Source: a virus. From it: a DNA stretch of 38,642 nt. The stretch spans positions 1 to 38,642 of IMG/VR virus record IMGVR_UViG_3300043540_000789, one strand, 5' to 3'. Shown in pieces: positions 30,001-36,631 of this stretch. Position numbers and translations under genes: made by a program. Each line of letters begins with the position of its first letter. Within the stretch, counting starts at the first letter, position 1. The notes under the pieces were generated by a model. The model had not been told where the DNA came from and made no database searches. It was given only the letters and a program-made list of their open reading frames with translations.

Positions 30001-32384
30001 CCGGATGTGGCTTTCTCGATCTCCTGCAACTGGTGCTGCCGGTCCTCCTCCCGCTTGTGGTCCGCGGCGGCGCGTTTCTCATCGAGTTCGTCCTGTGCGG
30101 CTGCCAGCCCCGTGAACAGTTCCTTCTGCGCCTCCGCAGCCAGGATCATTTTTCGCGCGGCGTTCTGCTCACGGTCGATCCTGGCGACCTCGATATCGGC
30201 CAACTGGAGGGCGAGGTCCACGCGCACCTGGTAAGCCTCCTCTGGCGTCTTCGCCAACCGCGCCTGTCCCGTGGCGTGCCGCCGCATTTCCTCCCGCTGC
30301 GCCTGGACCCCGAGATCCTCGATCCGCTCCTGTGCTTTGAAGACGTCGTCCCAGTCCTTCATCTGCTCCTTGGATGGGAGGAACAGCGACATCATCTTCT
30401 TGGTCTGGTCGATCTGGCGCTGCTGGTCGTATTTCTCGAAGTCCTCGGTGGACTTCTTTACGATCGGCGCCGCCTGGTCATCCGCCGCCTTCCGGATCGC
30501 CGCAATCTCGGCCTCGGATGCCTTCACCTTGGCAGCCTGCTCCAGCAGGAGGTCCCGCTGGCGGTAGATTTTCTCGAGGGCCGACAGTTCGGCGTCGTCG
30601 CCCTTCTTTTCGAACTCGGCAGCCTGCCGGCGGAAGTCTTTAAGCACCTCGGACTGGTTCTTCTCGGAGTCGAGAGCCGACTTCCACCGGGACTCGGTCG
30701 CTTGCGCCGTGTGGAGCTTCCCCGCCAGTTCCGTAACCTCCGACTTGGTCAGAGGCTTTTCGGGTTCGAACAGTTCCTTCTGGTAACGCTCCACGTCCTT
30801 CTTGGCATCGGCATAAGCCTTCTCCATGCCCTCGTGCGTACCGAAGAACCGTGCGCGAAGACGATCGCTCTCTTCCTTGCCGGCGCGGAGATCCATCCGG
30901 TGCGTCGCCTGCTGGGCGCCCTCCAACTCGTGCTGCAAACCCTCGATCTGCTTCTGGAGGTCGGCCGCTTTCCGCATGCGGCCCACTTCTTCCTCGGTGG
31001 GCGCAAGCATTTGGATCGCGCCAAAATTGCCGACGAGGTTCTGTTGCTGCGTGCGCATGTCCGCGATCTGCCGTTCAATCGCGTCGCGGTTCGCCACGAT
31101 GCCCGGAGCGCGACCCTCCATGTCGGCAATCTGCTGGCGATGCGCACTGCGCGACATGCTCGCGCCTGGACCTCCCGCGGCGCGGATGGCCGCCGCCTCC
31201 TGGCGGGCCTGATCCTCCTCCCTGCGCTGGCGCTCGTCGTCGCCCGCCGTGCCGATATTATTGAGGAACCAATCGACGCCCTTGCCCACCCAGGACACCG
31301 TGATGACGATGCCCTCTTTGAATTTCCGGATCAGCAAATCCCACTTCGTTTCCAGTTGCGCGACCTCGCGCTGATATTCCTGGAAGCGGCGCACGTCCTC
31401 CTCGGTCGGCCCAAAGCCCTGCTCGTGCGCGATGCGGAGGTTCTCGTTCAACTCCGTCATGAACGGGATCGCTTCCACGCCGACCCGCTTAAACAACTCC
31501 ATGGCGGCGGCGTCCCGTTGCAGTCCTACCGGGAGTTTGTTCAATCCTTCCGAGATTTCGACCAGGATCTCCGAGGTGGGCTTCATCTCGCCCGCGGCGT
31601 TCCGCATATCCACGCCCAACCGCTGCAGGGTGACGCGCGCCTTCTCTCCTTGGCTGGAATTCTCGTCGGCAGCCTGGGACAGGCCGCGCATCAGGCGCTC
31701 GACAATCGAGATATCCTGGCCGACCGCCTTGGCCGCGAAGCCGAACTGGCCGACCTCTTTGGCGGTCAGGCCGGTGCGCAGCTCGGCATCCTTCACCCGC
31801 GTGCCGTATTCCCCCAGACTCTTGGCCGCCTCAAATGCCGCAGCAGCGAAGCCAGCCAGGGCGGTCGCCCCCGCCACAATGCCCACGCCGAACGGCCCCA
31901 TCGTGGAAAGCAGGGAGCTAATGGCGCCCTTCGCCCCCTGGATTGGGTTTTCGATGAACTCGGCAATGCGATCTCCAAAGGATTTGATGGCCTCGGAGTG
32001 CTTCTTCAACGCCTCCTCGGCTTCTTTGGCCGCCTTGGCGGCGACTGCCTCCCGGGCGGCCTTCTCTTCGACCGCGATCATCTTCTCGTAGGACTTGGTG
32101 ATCGCGTCGATGGCCGCCGGTTCTTTCGCGTACCGCTGCAGGAGCTGGTCTCGCTGGGAGATGAGCCGATCAACACCGGTCTTGCCATAAGCCTCGGCCT
32201 GCTTTTCGAGAGACGCGATGAGGCGCTGCACGCTGGACCGGGTCTGGTCCGTGATGCGGATGACCTTACCGTGCGCCGACTCGGCCTTCTTCTCGAAGCT
32301 GTCCAGTCCGGCGTTGGCTTTGCCGACGACCGGGGTTACCTGGTCTTCGGCTTCGAGAACTACACGTTCTGCCTGATCCGCCAT
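27087..32384 (-). CDS. Tape measure protein with a GNAT-like inserted domain
   Basis: 1765 aa, the largest protein here; it sets tail length and is ejected with the DNA. Residues ~1-850 are mostly coiled coil with hydrophobic stretches (GPFGVGIVAGATALAGFAAA ~170). The motif VGEAGPELVIPL, common in tape measures, is near 940, and a second such phrase (VHEGEAVVPRADTLKR) near 1345. Between them (~1030-1260) sits a globular insert with GIPEELRGQGIGQALYLAAM (GNAT acetyl-CoA-binding motif RGQGIG near 1126) and later MTHEQRVALGRKGGAKSGET. A glycine-zipper hydrophobic region (~1523-1586, ALVGAGMGAQFGPAGALLGA) could insert into membrane. The ATG follows the upstream TAA directly. Expected tail length is well over 150 nm. 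Confidence 0.93.
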   Translation of the reverse strand: MADQAERVVLEAEDQVTPVVGKANAGLDSFEKKAESAHGKVIRITDQTRSSVQRLIASLEKQAEAYGKTGVDRLISQRDQLLQRYAKEPAAIDAITKSYEKMIAVEEKAAREAVAAKAAKEAEEALKKHSEAIKSFGDRIAEFIENPIQGAKGAISSLLSTMGPFGVGIVAGATALAGFAAAAFEAAKSLGEYGTRVKDAELRTGLTAKEVGQFGFAAKAVGQDISIVERLMRGLSQAADENSSQGEKARVTLQRLGVDMRNAAGEMKPTSEILVEISEGLNKLPVGLQRDAAAMELFKRVGVEAIPFMTELNENLRIAHEQGFGPTEEDVRRFQEYQREVAQLETKWDLLIRKFKEGIVITVSWVGKGVDWFLNNIGTAGDDERQRREEDQARQEAAAIRAAGGPGASMSRSAHRQQIADMEGRAPGIVANRDAIERQIADMRTQQQNLVGNFGAIQMLAPTEEEVGRMRKAADLQKQIEGLQHELEGAQQATHRMDLRAGKEESDRLRARFFGTHEGMEKAYADAKKDVERYQKELFEPEKPLTKSEVTELAGKLHTAQATESRWKSALDSEKNQSEVLKDFRRQAAEFEKKGDDAELSALEKIYRQRDLLLEQAAKVKASEAEIAAIRKAADDQAAPIVKKSTEDFEKYDQQRQIDQTKKMMSLFLPSKEQMKDWDDVFKAQERIEDLGVQAQREEMRRHATGQARLAKTPEEAYQVRVDLALQLADIEVARIDREQNAARKMILAAEAQKELFTGLAAAQDELDEKRAAADHKREEDRQHQLQEIEKATSGLAHTLFTKPGDFPKQLGSTVRDATLKPVEEGLGGMVANAIHPLLFGQGGIASILGGSFGGGIKQDPITVTSDNTTATKQNSNAIWLLTAVLSEFMGRSVPALTSQGGAVAPNIGVASPSGFLTQMLRNTGGLPRFAEGGVVTGPSIVGEAGPELVIPLKRLRNMGLPPSVNLVGHYGPETDAALEKATMGLFNVALPAGLSALGGPAGISVGESLMALLTGGVAAMTPERRDGVMLGMVPMGPPGASGYAALSDEAKLARIASMVKKVQVTTRPGEWMEMPGQTLWLGPQQRFTWPGANEDVSYSGEGLIRDVYNPKLPASRQRISTMGIPEELRGQGIGQALYLAAMKHGPINWEEPFESLKLTEQSSQVRAALVRKGLAEREGDWMRLTDSARELLGMEPLSGSASVRAPRNLEYMRKPKIGPRGVSDPESEWYWKEGGRDVWGMTHEQRVALGRKGGAKSGETRRMIMANRDPELDPSGNYIGSPVDVPETTHAASELLDALYPHLRDAFVKTERQIRSQQSGRMGGRGKLPQYDEGGTVARTGTAVVHEGEAVVPRADTLKRSIDALTFELHSNTGVLGWFAKSMIQPMMGGRAPSLPIPVPGIGTVNIPPLFGAGSETASASTIIYAPTPVGSGSSGGDSGAGGYSPAGGYTPAPWVGGVQRSGWSPIAMVGVGGTSDRSGFSLTNLKGSLANLKGAVINQKMWDATGTSFGAYAGSVLTSPAATTAGLMLGMSGMVGSHRGTWGGMAMDTAGGALVGAGMGAQFGPAGALLGAGIGAAAGFGIGFGEKLFGVETPESHAAKLIKQVYGVDIPKNSGTVKQVVAIAQQQFGGEISVAVRSPSVRQLVMLYSEATGQKMPLSAATPYGGSLAEVGGNLYQQASFQNNQWHSYQSGIPTLGGIATSPYPTPGVLPAGGMGGTTIALNINGTPITPEFVMDQSMAAQGGSYGRTQQAANMQVPGLMVS

Positions 32385-32855
32385 TTATGCAGCCCTGGCT
32401 TCCTGCACGGTAACGATGGACCGGTGCTTGAGCATCAGTTTCAGCAGTGCATCGCGGTCACGCGGGGAGACTCCCCACTGCCGCTCCCGCTGGTTGTTGT
32501 AGAAGGCGATCTCCGAGGCGGTCTGCCGCCGCCCCGGCATCGCCTCATTGAGAAAGCCGATTACCGCACGGTTCTCGTTGACGGTCAGGACCTTCAAGCA
32601 GCGCAAGGTGTGCCCGGTCCACGTCCAGTCGCGGATGGGCTGGCGGCCACGCGCGACCTTGTAATCCGGGTAACCCTTGTGGCCCGCATTGCCGGGCTTC
32701 AGTGGCGCCGCGGCCTGATCGTAGACATTCTGCCCGCTCTGAATCCGCGCCCGGATTGTATCCGCGAGCCCCTGCGCGAAACCTTGCATCTCCTGCGCGG
32801 TGAACGGCGAATAGACGAACCGGGCGCGCCGGATGACGGTTTGGAATCGGGGCAT
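32385..32855 (-). CDS. Minor tail/virion morphogenesis-like protein
   Basis: 156 aa from the ATG at 32855 (a TTG ten codons upstream is possible; neither has a clear ribosome-binding site). It begins MPRFQTVIRRARFVYSPFTA, then a helix (EMQGFAQGLADTIRARIQSG), a loop with PLKPGNAGHKGYPDYKVARG, and a beta region WTGHTLRCLKVLTVNENRAV, IGFLNEAMPGRRQTASEIAF. This order (amphipathic helix, basic loop with conserved Pro/Gly, paired strands around a tail-facing GF) resembles HK97 gp10/Mu gpG-type proteins that help finish the tail or head-tail joint. Placement directly before the tape measure is unusual for gp10, so the assignment is tentative. Confidence 0.62.
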   Translation of the reverse strand: MPRFQTVIRRARFVYSPFTAQEMQGFAQGLADTIRARIQSGQNVYDQAAAPLKPGNAGHKGYPDYKVARGRQPIRDWTWTGHTLRCLKVLTVNENRAVIGFLNEAMPGRRQTASEIAFYNNQRERQWGVSPRDRDALLKLMLKHRSIVTVQEARAA

Positions 32856-32967
32856 GGGATTACCGTTGGTGCCGGGAGGTGGCAACCTTCAGGGATGGGC
32901 GCTTTTCGTCAACTGATCGGGTTGAGCGCAGCACCGCAAGACCTGCATCACGTGCGGACAAGGCTAC

Positions 32968-32998
32968 TTGACAGTCTTGGTATCCTAACAGTGTTAGA
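32968..32998 (+). promoter_or_regulatory. TTGACA promoter element with overlapping palindromic operator
   Basis: A consensus -35 TTGACA (32968-32973) is followed, at an 18-base spacing, by a weak -10 TGTTAG. The perfect palindrome CTAACA-G-TGTTAG (32985-32997) covers that position, as a repressor site would. It points toward the plus-strand genes at 33061 and 33312. Confidence 0.45.
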
Positions 32999-33000
32999 GA

Positions 33001-33035
33001 GGCCCGGCGCGGATAAACCGCCCGGGTCTTTTGTG
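33001..33035 (+). terminator. Strong intrinsic hairpin with T-run
   Basis: GGCCCGG, bulged C, GCGG, loop ATAAA, CCGC, CCGGGTC, then TTTT and more T. The stem has 11 pairs, one of them G-U. It reads as a Rho-independent terminator on the plus strand only. It lies between the TTGACA promoter and the gene at 33061, so it is either the end of a very short transcript, an attenuator in the leader, or a guard against upstream transcription. Confidence 0.65.
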
Positions 33036-33060
33036 TTTATGCCGTGAAAGGAGCCGAACG

Positions 33061-33315
33061 ATGACGCAGCAGGAGTACAAGATTTGGTGCCATGGGACTG
33101 AGGATCAGTACGTAAACCGGACCATAAAGACACTTCACGCTTCCGGCGTCGTTCTGAACGCTGGATCGCTCGTCAATGAATGCAGGAAGGCCCGGCATAC
33201 CTACGCCAGGCTCCCAATGCCCAAACCTGATCCACAATGGTGGAACTGGGATTTGTCGTTCGGCCCTACCTGTAATCCGACGACTGTGTTCTGGCAAACA
33301 GGGCGCCGCCCATGA
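33061..33315 (+). CDS. Small protein, plus-strand cargo (84 aa), unknown function
   Basis: The ATG at 33061 has AAGGAG eight bases upstream. The product begins MTQQEYKIWCHGTEDQYVNR, then TIKTLHASGVVLNAGSLVNE, a basic stretch (CRKARHTYARLPMPK) and an aromatic C-terminal part (DPQWWNWDLSFGPT, ending TVFWQTGRRP). Three Cys, five Trp and mixed strands suggest a small compact domain. It opposes all flanking late genes, has its own upstream control elements, and overlaps the next plus-strand ORF as ATGA. That coupling argues that both are real. No family is recognised. Confidence 0.6.
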   Translation: MTQQEYKIWCHGTEDQYVNRTIKTLHASGVVLNAGSLVNECRKARHTYARLPMPKPDPQWWNWDLSFGPTCNPTTVFWQTGRRP

Positions 33316-33476
33316 CCGGAGGCGTAGATATCCCGCGAGATCTCCAAAGGCAGGCGGTTCACATGACGGCCGGCAAAATCGAAGCGCGTCTTCCCGAGCA
33401 TTCCGCCCCCAGGAAGGCGCTAGCAACAGGCATTCGACCCAGTCGCGTAGTCCCCAAACCACTGATCGGGGCGTGA
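33312..33476 (+). CDS. Small basic protein coupled to the 33061 gene (54 aa)
   Basis: Its ATG overlaps the stop of the 84-aa gene (ATGA), and a CGCCGCC-rich stretch upstream offers no separate ribosome-binding site, so translation is probably coupled. The product begins MTGGVDIPRDLQRQAVHMTA, followed by GKIEARLPEHSAPRKALATG, and ends basic and Pro-rich (RPSRVVPKPLIGA). It is polar with no membrane span. The stop is 16 bases from the stop of the convergent zinc-ribbon ORF. The pair could be a two-component unit (for instance toxin with antidote), but there is no sequence evidence for that. Confidence 0.5.
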   Translation: MTGGVDIPRDLQRQAVHMTAGKIEARLPEHSAPRKALATGIRPSRVVPKPLIGA

Positions 33477-33492
33477 CAACCCGAGACTCCAA

Positions 33493-33867
33493 TCAGCGCC
33501 GCGACAGCCTGCGGAGCAGCAGTTCCTGGAAGCTTGCGCCCTTGTCTTCGTCGGCTTCCTGCTCCTGCCGAACGGCCTCGATCATCTCCATGACGCGGAA
33601 TTCCTCCTCGGTGAGATCCGCCAGGGTGATCGTCACGCCCAGAGCCTTGGCGTTGAGGAGGCGAAAGCAACGGCGCACCAGCACGCCGTTGAACGTCTCC
33701 ATCGCCTCCTCAACGAGGTTGCGCGGGCAGCCGGGGCCGTGGCTTACGTCGATCTGTTTCCACCCCGCGCCGCACGCCGGACATCCGTCGAGTTCAGCCG
33801 GGGAGAAATGGCCGCACTGGCGGCACCGGAATATCCGATCCGGGCAATCCTCCTCCTTGCCGCACAA
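33493..33867 (-). CDS. Zinc-ribbon protein; possible second half of a frameshifted tail chaperone
   Basis: From the TTG at 33867 the product has 124 aa: CxxC-x10-CxxC zinc ribbon (FRCRQCGHFSPAELDGCPAC, ~13-32), then NLVEEAMETFNGVLVRRCFR, LTEEEFRVMEMIEAVRQEQE and a basic end. It sits in the place of the lambda T part of gpGT, between tail tube and tape measure. It is in the -1 frame relative to the 202-aa gene before it. Its frame stays open upstream to 34050, with no ATG or GTG between that point and the TTG. The TTG has only a weak ribosome-binding site. So it may be made by -1 frameshifting rather than by its own start. Confidence 0.65.
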   Translation of the reverse strand: MCGKEEDCPDRIFRCRQCGHFSPAELDGCPACGAGWKQIDVSHGPGCPRNLVEEAMETFNGVLVRRCFRLLNAKALGVTITLADLTEEEFRVMEMIEAVRQEQEADEDKGASFQELLLRRLSRR

Positions 33868-33935
33868 GGTAGCCTGCTGGAGCGCGGACTGGATCAGAAA
33901 CCGGATCGCCGGTCCCGCCGGAGAGTCGGGCGCCG

Positions 33936-34544
33936 CTATTCCGGGTCGTCGTCTCCATCGATGGAGAGTTGCGCGATTACCTCGGAGACCGCTGCCGACT
34001 TGTGCACGACCGGCACCGCGCCGGCATAACCCTCGTGCGAGACGTGCAGTTTATCGTAGAGCGCGCCGCTGGGTTCCAGGAACGCCCGCGTCTCCACCGA
34101 CCGCCGCGCCGCCACCACGCTGGTCGAGGCGCGCTCGTGATCCTGCATCTCCTTCGCGGTCGGCATGCGCAGCACATGCGCCACCCGCGCGCCCGGAACC
34201 TTCATCTCGATCCGGTAATTGATGCCCTCCCGCTCGATATTCACGACCGTGCACCGCTCGATGCGGCCGATCACCATTCCGGCCTCGGCGTCATCGAACT
34301 CCGGACCGTCCTTGTCCACGCGAATCTTCGCGAACAACTCCGCGTTGATCTTGGGCAGGTCCAGATCCTCACTCTGCGACTTGCCGCGGCCGAGAAATCG
34401 GCGAACGGTTCGCTGGCTGCGCGCCCAGCCGCACCATTCCTCGTCCGTCGGAAAGCGGACCTCGCATTGCTTCTCTCCTCCGGAGAGAATCGGAACCACG
34501 AACGGCTTCGTGGCGTCGAATACCGGCGTCTGTGTATCTTTCAT
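33936..34544 (-). CDS. Tail assembly chaperone-like protein (gpG position)
   Basis: 202 aa with AAGAGGTG upstream of the ATG. It opens with a strand-rich region (FDATKPFVVPILSGGEKQCE, VRFPTDEEWCGWARSQRTVR) followed by helices, an IERCTVVNIEREGINYRIEM strand pair, LRMPTAKEMQDHERASTS and a C-terminal helix (AAVSEVIAQLSIDGDDDPE). The first part, with SGGEKQCEVRFPTDEEW, is a form often seen in phage proteins directly after the tail tube. Such proteins coat the tape measure during assembly. Family homology is not certain; placement between tail tube and tape measure supports the role. Confidence 0.68.
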   Translation of the reverse strand: MKDTQTPVFDATKPFVVPILSGGEKQCEVRFPTDEEWCGWARSQRTVRRFLGRGKSQSEDLDLPKINAELFAKIRVDKDGPEFDDAEAGMVIGRIERCTVVNIEREGINYRIEMKVPGARVAHVLRMPTAKEMQDHERASTSVVAARRSVETRAFLEPSGALYDKLHVSHEGYAGAVPVVHKSAAVSEVIAQLSIDGDDDPE

Positions 34545-34578
34545 AAAGCACCTCTTGCGGTTTTTGGGCGGGACCCGC

Positions 34579-35607
34579 TTACTGCGCGATGTTGTTCTGG
34601 GGCGTGATCGCCGTAACGGTCAGCAGGCCGTTGGTGGCGTCGTACAATTGCACGCCGGTGACCTGGAGCGTCACGATGCCATCGGTGTTGCCCAACTCGA
34701 CCACGCTGAAGCCCATCTTCTGGATGACCATCGAGAACGAGTTGTCGGCGTCGCTGCTGAGCGTAATCGTTGCGGACCCTGTGGTCTGGTTGATTAGCTT
34801 CGTGTACTCGGTCGATCCGGCCTGGACGCGCACCACGAACTGGATTCCGAAAGAGCGGTCGCCCCATTCGAACCGGCCTTGCACCTGGTAGCCGTCCTGG
34901 GCGCCCGATCCGGGAAAGAAGCCCGGCCGGAAATTGTTGTCCCAGGATGCGTCCATGGAGACGAACTGCTTGCCGGACCCGCCAGTCAGGTAATCGACCC
35001 CGTTCACCGTCAACGCGCTGATCATCCCGGCGTTGAACTCGTGCGGGACGGTCGCGGCGGGCAGCGCGATGCCGCTGGGCGTGGTGTATTTGCCGGTGGT
35101 CACGCACTCGACCGATAGCATGGCGCCGGCGCGCCCCGGCGAGTTCTTGATCGACAGCTTCCAACCCTTGACCGCACACCCGATCAGGATCTCGTCCAGC
35201 ACAGCGGAGCCCCCAGGGCGGATCTGCTGAATGAACGAGAAATACGGCAGTTCCAGCCCGGTCAGACTCGTGCTACCCAGCGCCGGGGTGATCACGTACG
35301 TGTACGGCCCCGTGCCGGTCAGAACGACGTTGCCCAGCGAAAAGGCCATCGCCCAAGCCAGGAACTCCGACGATGCGTACTTCGAAATCTCGAAGGTCGG
35401 CATGTTGTAGTGAGACTTGAACAATTGCGTGGGAAACTCATGGCCCTTGCCGATCTCGGCGCGGTCGTCCTCATTCACTGGCACCTTGGCCCACGGCTTC
35501 GTGTTGAGGTTCGTGTGCCGCCAGATCCCGGCTAACACGTTCGCCGTGGTGATGTCGGCCTGCTTCTTAAAGCCCCACCCCTGAATCAATTCGTTGATGT
35601 TAGCCAT
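34579..35607 (-). CDS. Major tail tube protein
   Basis: 342 aa, strong GGAGGA before the ATG, one base after the stop of the small gene upstream. It has the all-beta plan of siphophage tube proteins: a short N-terminal arm (MANINELIQGWGFKKQADIT), KVPVNEDDRAEIGKGHEFPT, then repeating strands GPYTYVITPALGSTSLTGLE, GCAVKGWKLSIKNSPG, YQVQGRFEWGDRSFGIQFVV and ATITLSSDADNSFSMVIQKM, and a C-terminal strand pair. It is larger than the lambda V core (~160-250 aa), so it may carry an extra surface domain near 150-240. Six of these per ring build the tube. Its position before the chaperone ORFs and tape measure is the usual one. Confidence 0.82.
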   Translation of the reverse strand: MANINELIQGWGFKKQADITTANVLAGIWRHTNLNTKPWAKVPVNEDDRAEIGKGHEFPTQLFKSHYNMPTFEISKYASSEFLAWAMAFSLGNVVLTGTGPYTYVITPALGSTSLTGLELPYFSFIQQIRPGGSAVLDEILIGCAVKGWKLSIKNSPGRAGAMLSVECVTTGKYTTPSGIALPAATVPHEFNAGMISALTVNGVDYLTGGSGKQFVSMDASWDNNFRPGFFPGSGAQDGYQVQGRFEWGDRSFGIQFVVRVQAGSTEYTKLINQTTGSATITLSSDADNSFSMVIQKMGFSVVELGNTDGIVTLQVTGVQLYDATNGLLTVTAITPQNNIAQ

Positions 35608-35608
35608 C

Positions 35609-35773
35609 TTACTTTTCCTCCTCGGCGAACACGACCGTTTCGCGCTTGGCCGGCGCGGGCGCCTGGCGCCACCCGGCCGCCATCAGGGGCGACAACGCCG
35701 TGGCGGTCGCCTCCACTTCCTTAATCTCGTCGCCGGTCGGCGACTCCATGAAACACGTTGGAACGTTCTGCAT
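35609..35773 (-). CDS. Small linker-position phage protein (54 aa), unknown function
   Basis: The ATG at 35773 has AGGAGAGG about nine bases upstream; an in-frame ATG seven codons earlier lacks a clear site. It begins MQNVPTCFMESPTGDEIKEV, is acidic at both ends (KRETVVFAEEEK) and has an Ala/Pro middle. It lies between the tail-completion protein and the tail tube and ends one base before the tube ATG. It might be a small tail accessory factor. No family is recognised. Confidence 0.65.
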   Translation of the reverse strand: MQNVPTCFMESPTGDEIKEVEATATALSPLMAAGWRQAPAPAKRETVVFAEEEK

Positions 35774-35798
35774 GTGATCCTCTCCTGGCGGCAACCAG

Positions 35799-36296
35799 TT
35801 ACGGGTTATACGATTCGACCAGGCGCACCGGAACTTCGAAGTACTCGAACGTGGTTCCGTCCGCGCCGATCACGACGGTGTTGCGTTTCGCCGAGGGCAG
35901 ATAGAAATCCATCGGCTCGCAATTCGGATCGACGGGAGTGTGCAGCATCCGCAGGCTGCTGCCGGCAGGGGCGTCGTTCACGATCCAGTTGAAGAGATCC
36001 TCGTAGCCGACCTCGGCCGTCTCCGGCGCGCGCAAGTAAAGCGAGAAGTCGTGCACGAACACCAGGGCGTTGCCGAGCCTGCCGGGCCCGCTGCCCTGCC
36101 AAGCGATTAGAATCGAGCCGGGCGGCATCGACAGAATCGCCAGGCGGATGTTGTTCTGCGTCGGCTGGCCGAAGACGACGGTGTTTTCGGAGTACGCCTG
36201 GATGTGGTTGCCGTTGCCGCCCAGCGCCTCCACGAGGCGCGGCAAGGCCTGGAGCGCCGTCACCCACTCCCCGAGCAGCTTCTTAGGATGGATCAT
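35799..36296 (-). CDS. Tail completion/neck protein
   Basis: 165 aa; the ATG lies 14 bases inside the joining-protein gene. Helix first (MIHPKKLLGEWVTALQALPR, LVEALGGNGNHIQAY), then a strand series NTVVFGQPTQNNIRLAILSM, ILIAWQGSGPGRLGNALVFV, HDFSLYLRAPETAEVGYEDL, FNWIVNDAPAG and FEVPVRLVESYNP. This helix-then-sheet plan and its place between joining protein and tail tube fit tail-terminator or completion proteins (lambda gpU/gpZ-type). No close family is recognised. Confidence 0.68.
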   Translation of the reverse strand: MIHPKKLLGEWVTALQALPRLVEALGGNGNHIQAYSENTVVFGQPTQNNIRLAILSMPPGSILIAWQGSGPGRLGNALVFVHDFSLYLRAPETAEVGYEDLFNWIVNDAPAGSSLRMLHTPVDPNCEPMDFYLPSAKRNTVVIGADGTTFEYFEVPVRLVESYNP

Positions 36297-36624
36297 CGGC
36301 GCTCTTTCGTGCGAACAACGAGAGTTGGACCATGCCGTAGGGATCGGGCTGGCGCACGGTCCGCACGACGAACTGCGATCCCCAGGCGGTGACCCAATCG
36401 CCCGGCTGGGGAGGATTCGGGAAATCGGCGGGGTTGACCGAGATTTCTTCCACAGGCCCCATCGCGCCCGATTCCTCCCGCACGCGGACGTGGCGGATGG
36501 CGATGACGGTCAGCGGGTTGCCCGCCGGGAAGCCGCCCTGCACGGGCTGGTACACCACCGGCTCTCCGAACGCATCCTGCATGGCCGCGTTCACGGACGC
36601 GCCAATGGTGGAGCAGTCAGACAT
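36283..36624 (-). CDS. Head-tail joining protein (gpFII-like)
   Basis: 113 aa. It begins MSDCSTIGASVNAAMQDAFG with a helix, then strands VVYQPVQGGFPAGNPLTVIA, IRHVRVREESGAMGPVEEIS, a NPADFPNPPQPGDWV turn and FVVRTVRQPDPYGMVQLSLF. The F-x-x-P-x-x-G-D-W-V phrase and the closing strands match the lambda gpFII/head-tail attachment class (110-120 aa). Such proteins form the ring that docks the tail. It starts seven bases after the decoration-protein stop. Confidence 0.75.
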   Translation of the reverse strand: MSDCSTIGASVNAAMQDAFGEPVVYQPVQGGFPAGNPLTVIAIRHVRVREESGAMGPVEEISVNPADFPNPPQPGDWVTAWGSQFVVRTVRQPDPYGMVQLSLFARKSADDPS

Positions 36625-36631
36625 ATCGGCG

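Noticed and set aside
28950-33047. 1365-aa plus-strand ORF opposite the tape measure
   Set aside because: It is antisense to a clear tape measure gene, has biased Leu/Arg/His composition typical of a GC-rich shadow frame, no ribosome-binding site and no recognisable domain.
33037-33492. 151-aa minus-strand ORF over the plus-strand pair
   Set aside because: No ribosome-binding site or domain, whereas the plus-strand genes have a good site and an ATGA overlap. Codon statistics could still overturn this.
33936-34050. Canonical slippery heptamer for the chaperone frameshift
   Set aside because: Scanned the overlap for XXXYYYZ in the correct register; GGGTTAT and CCCGGAA come near but would need mismatched pairing after slippage.
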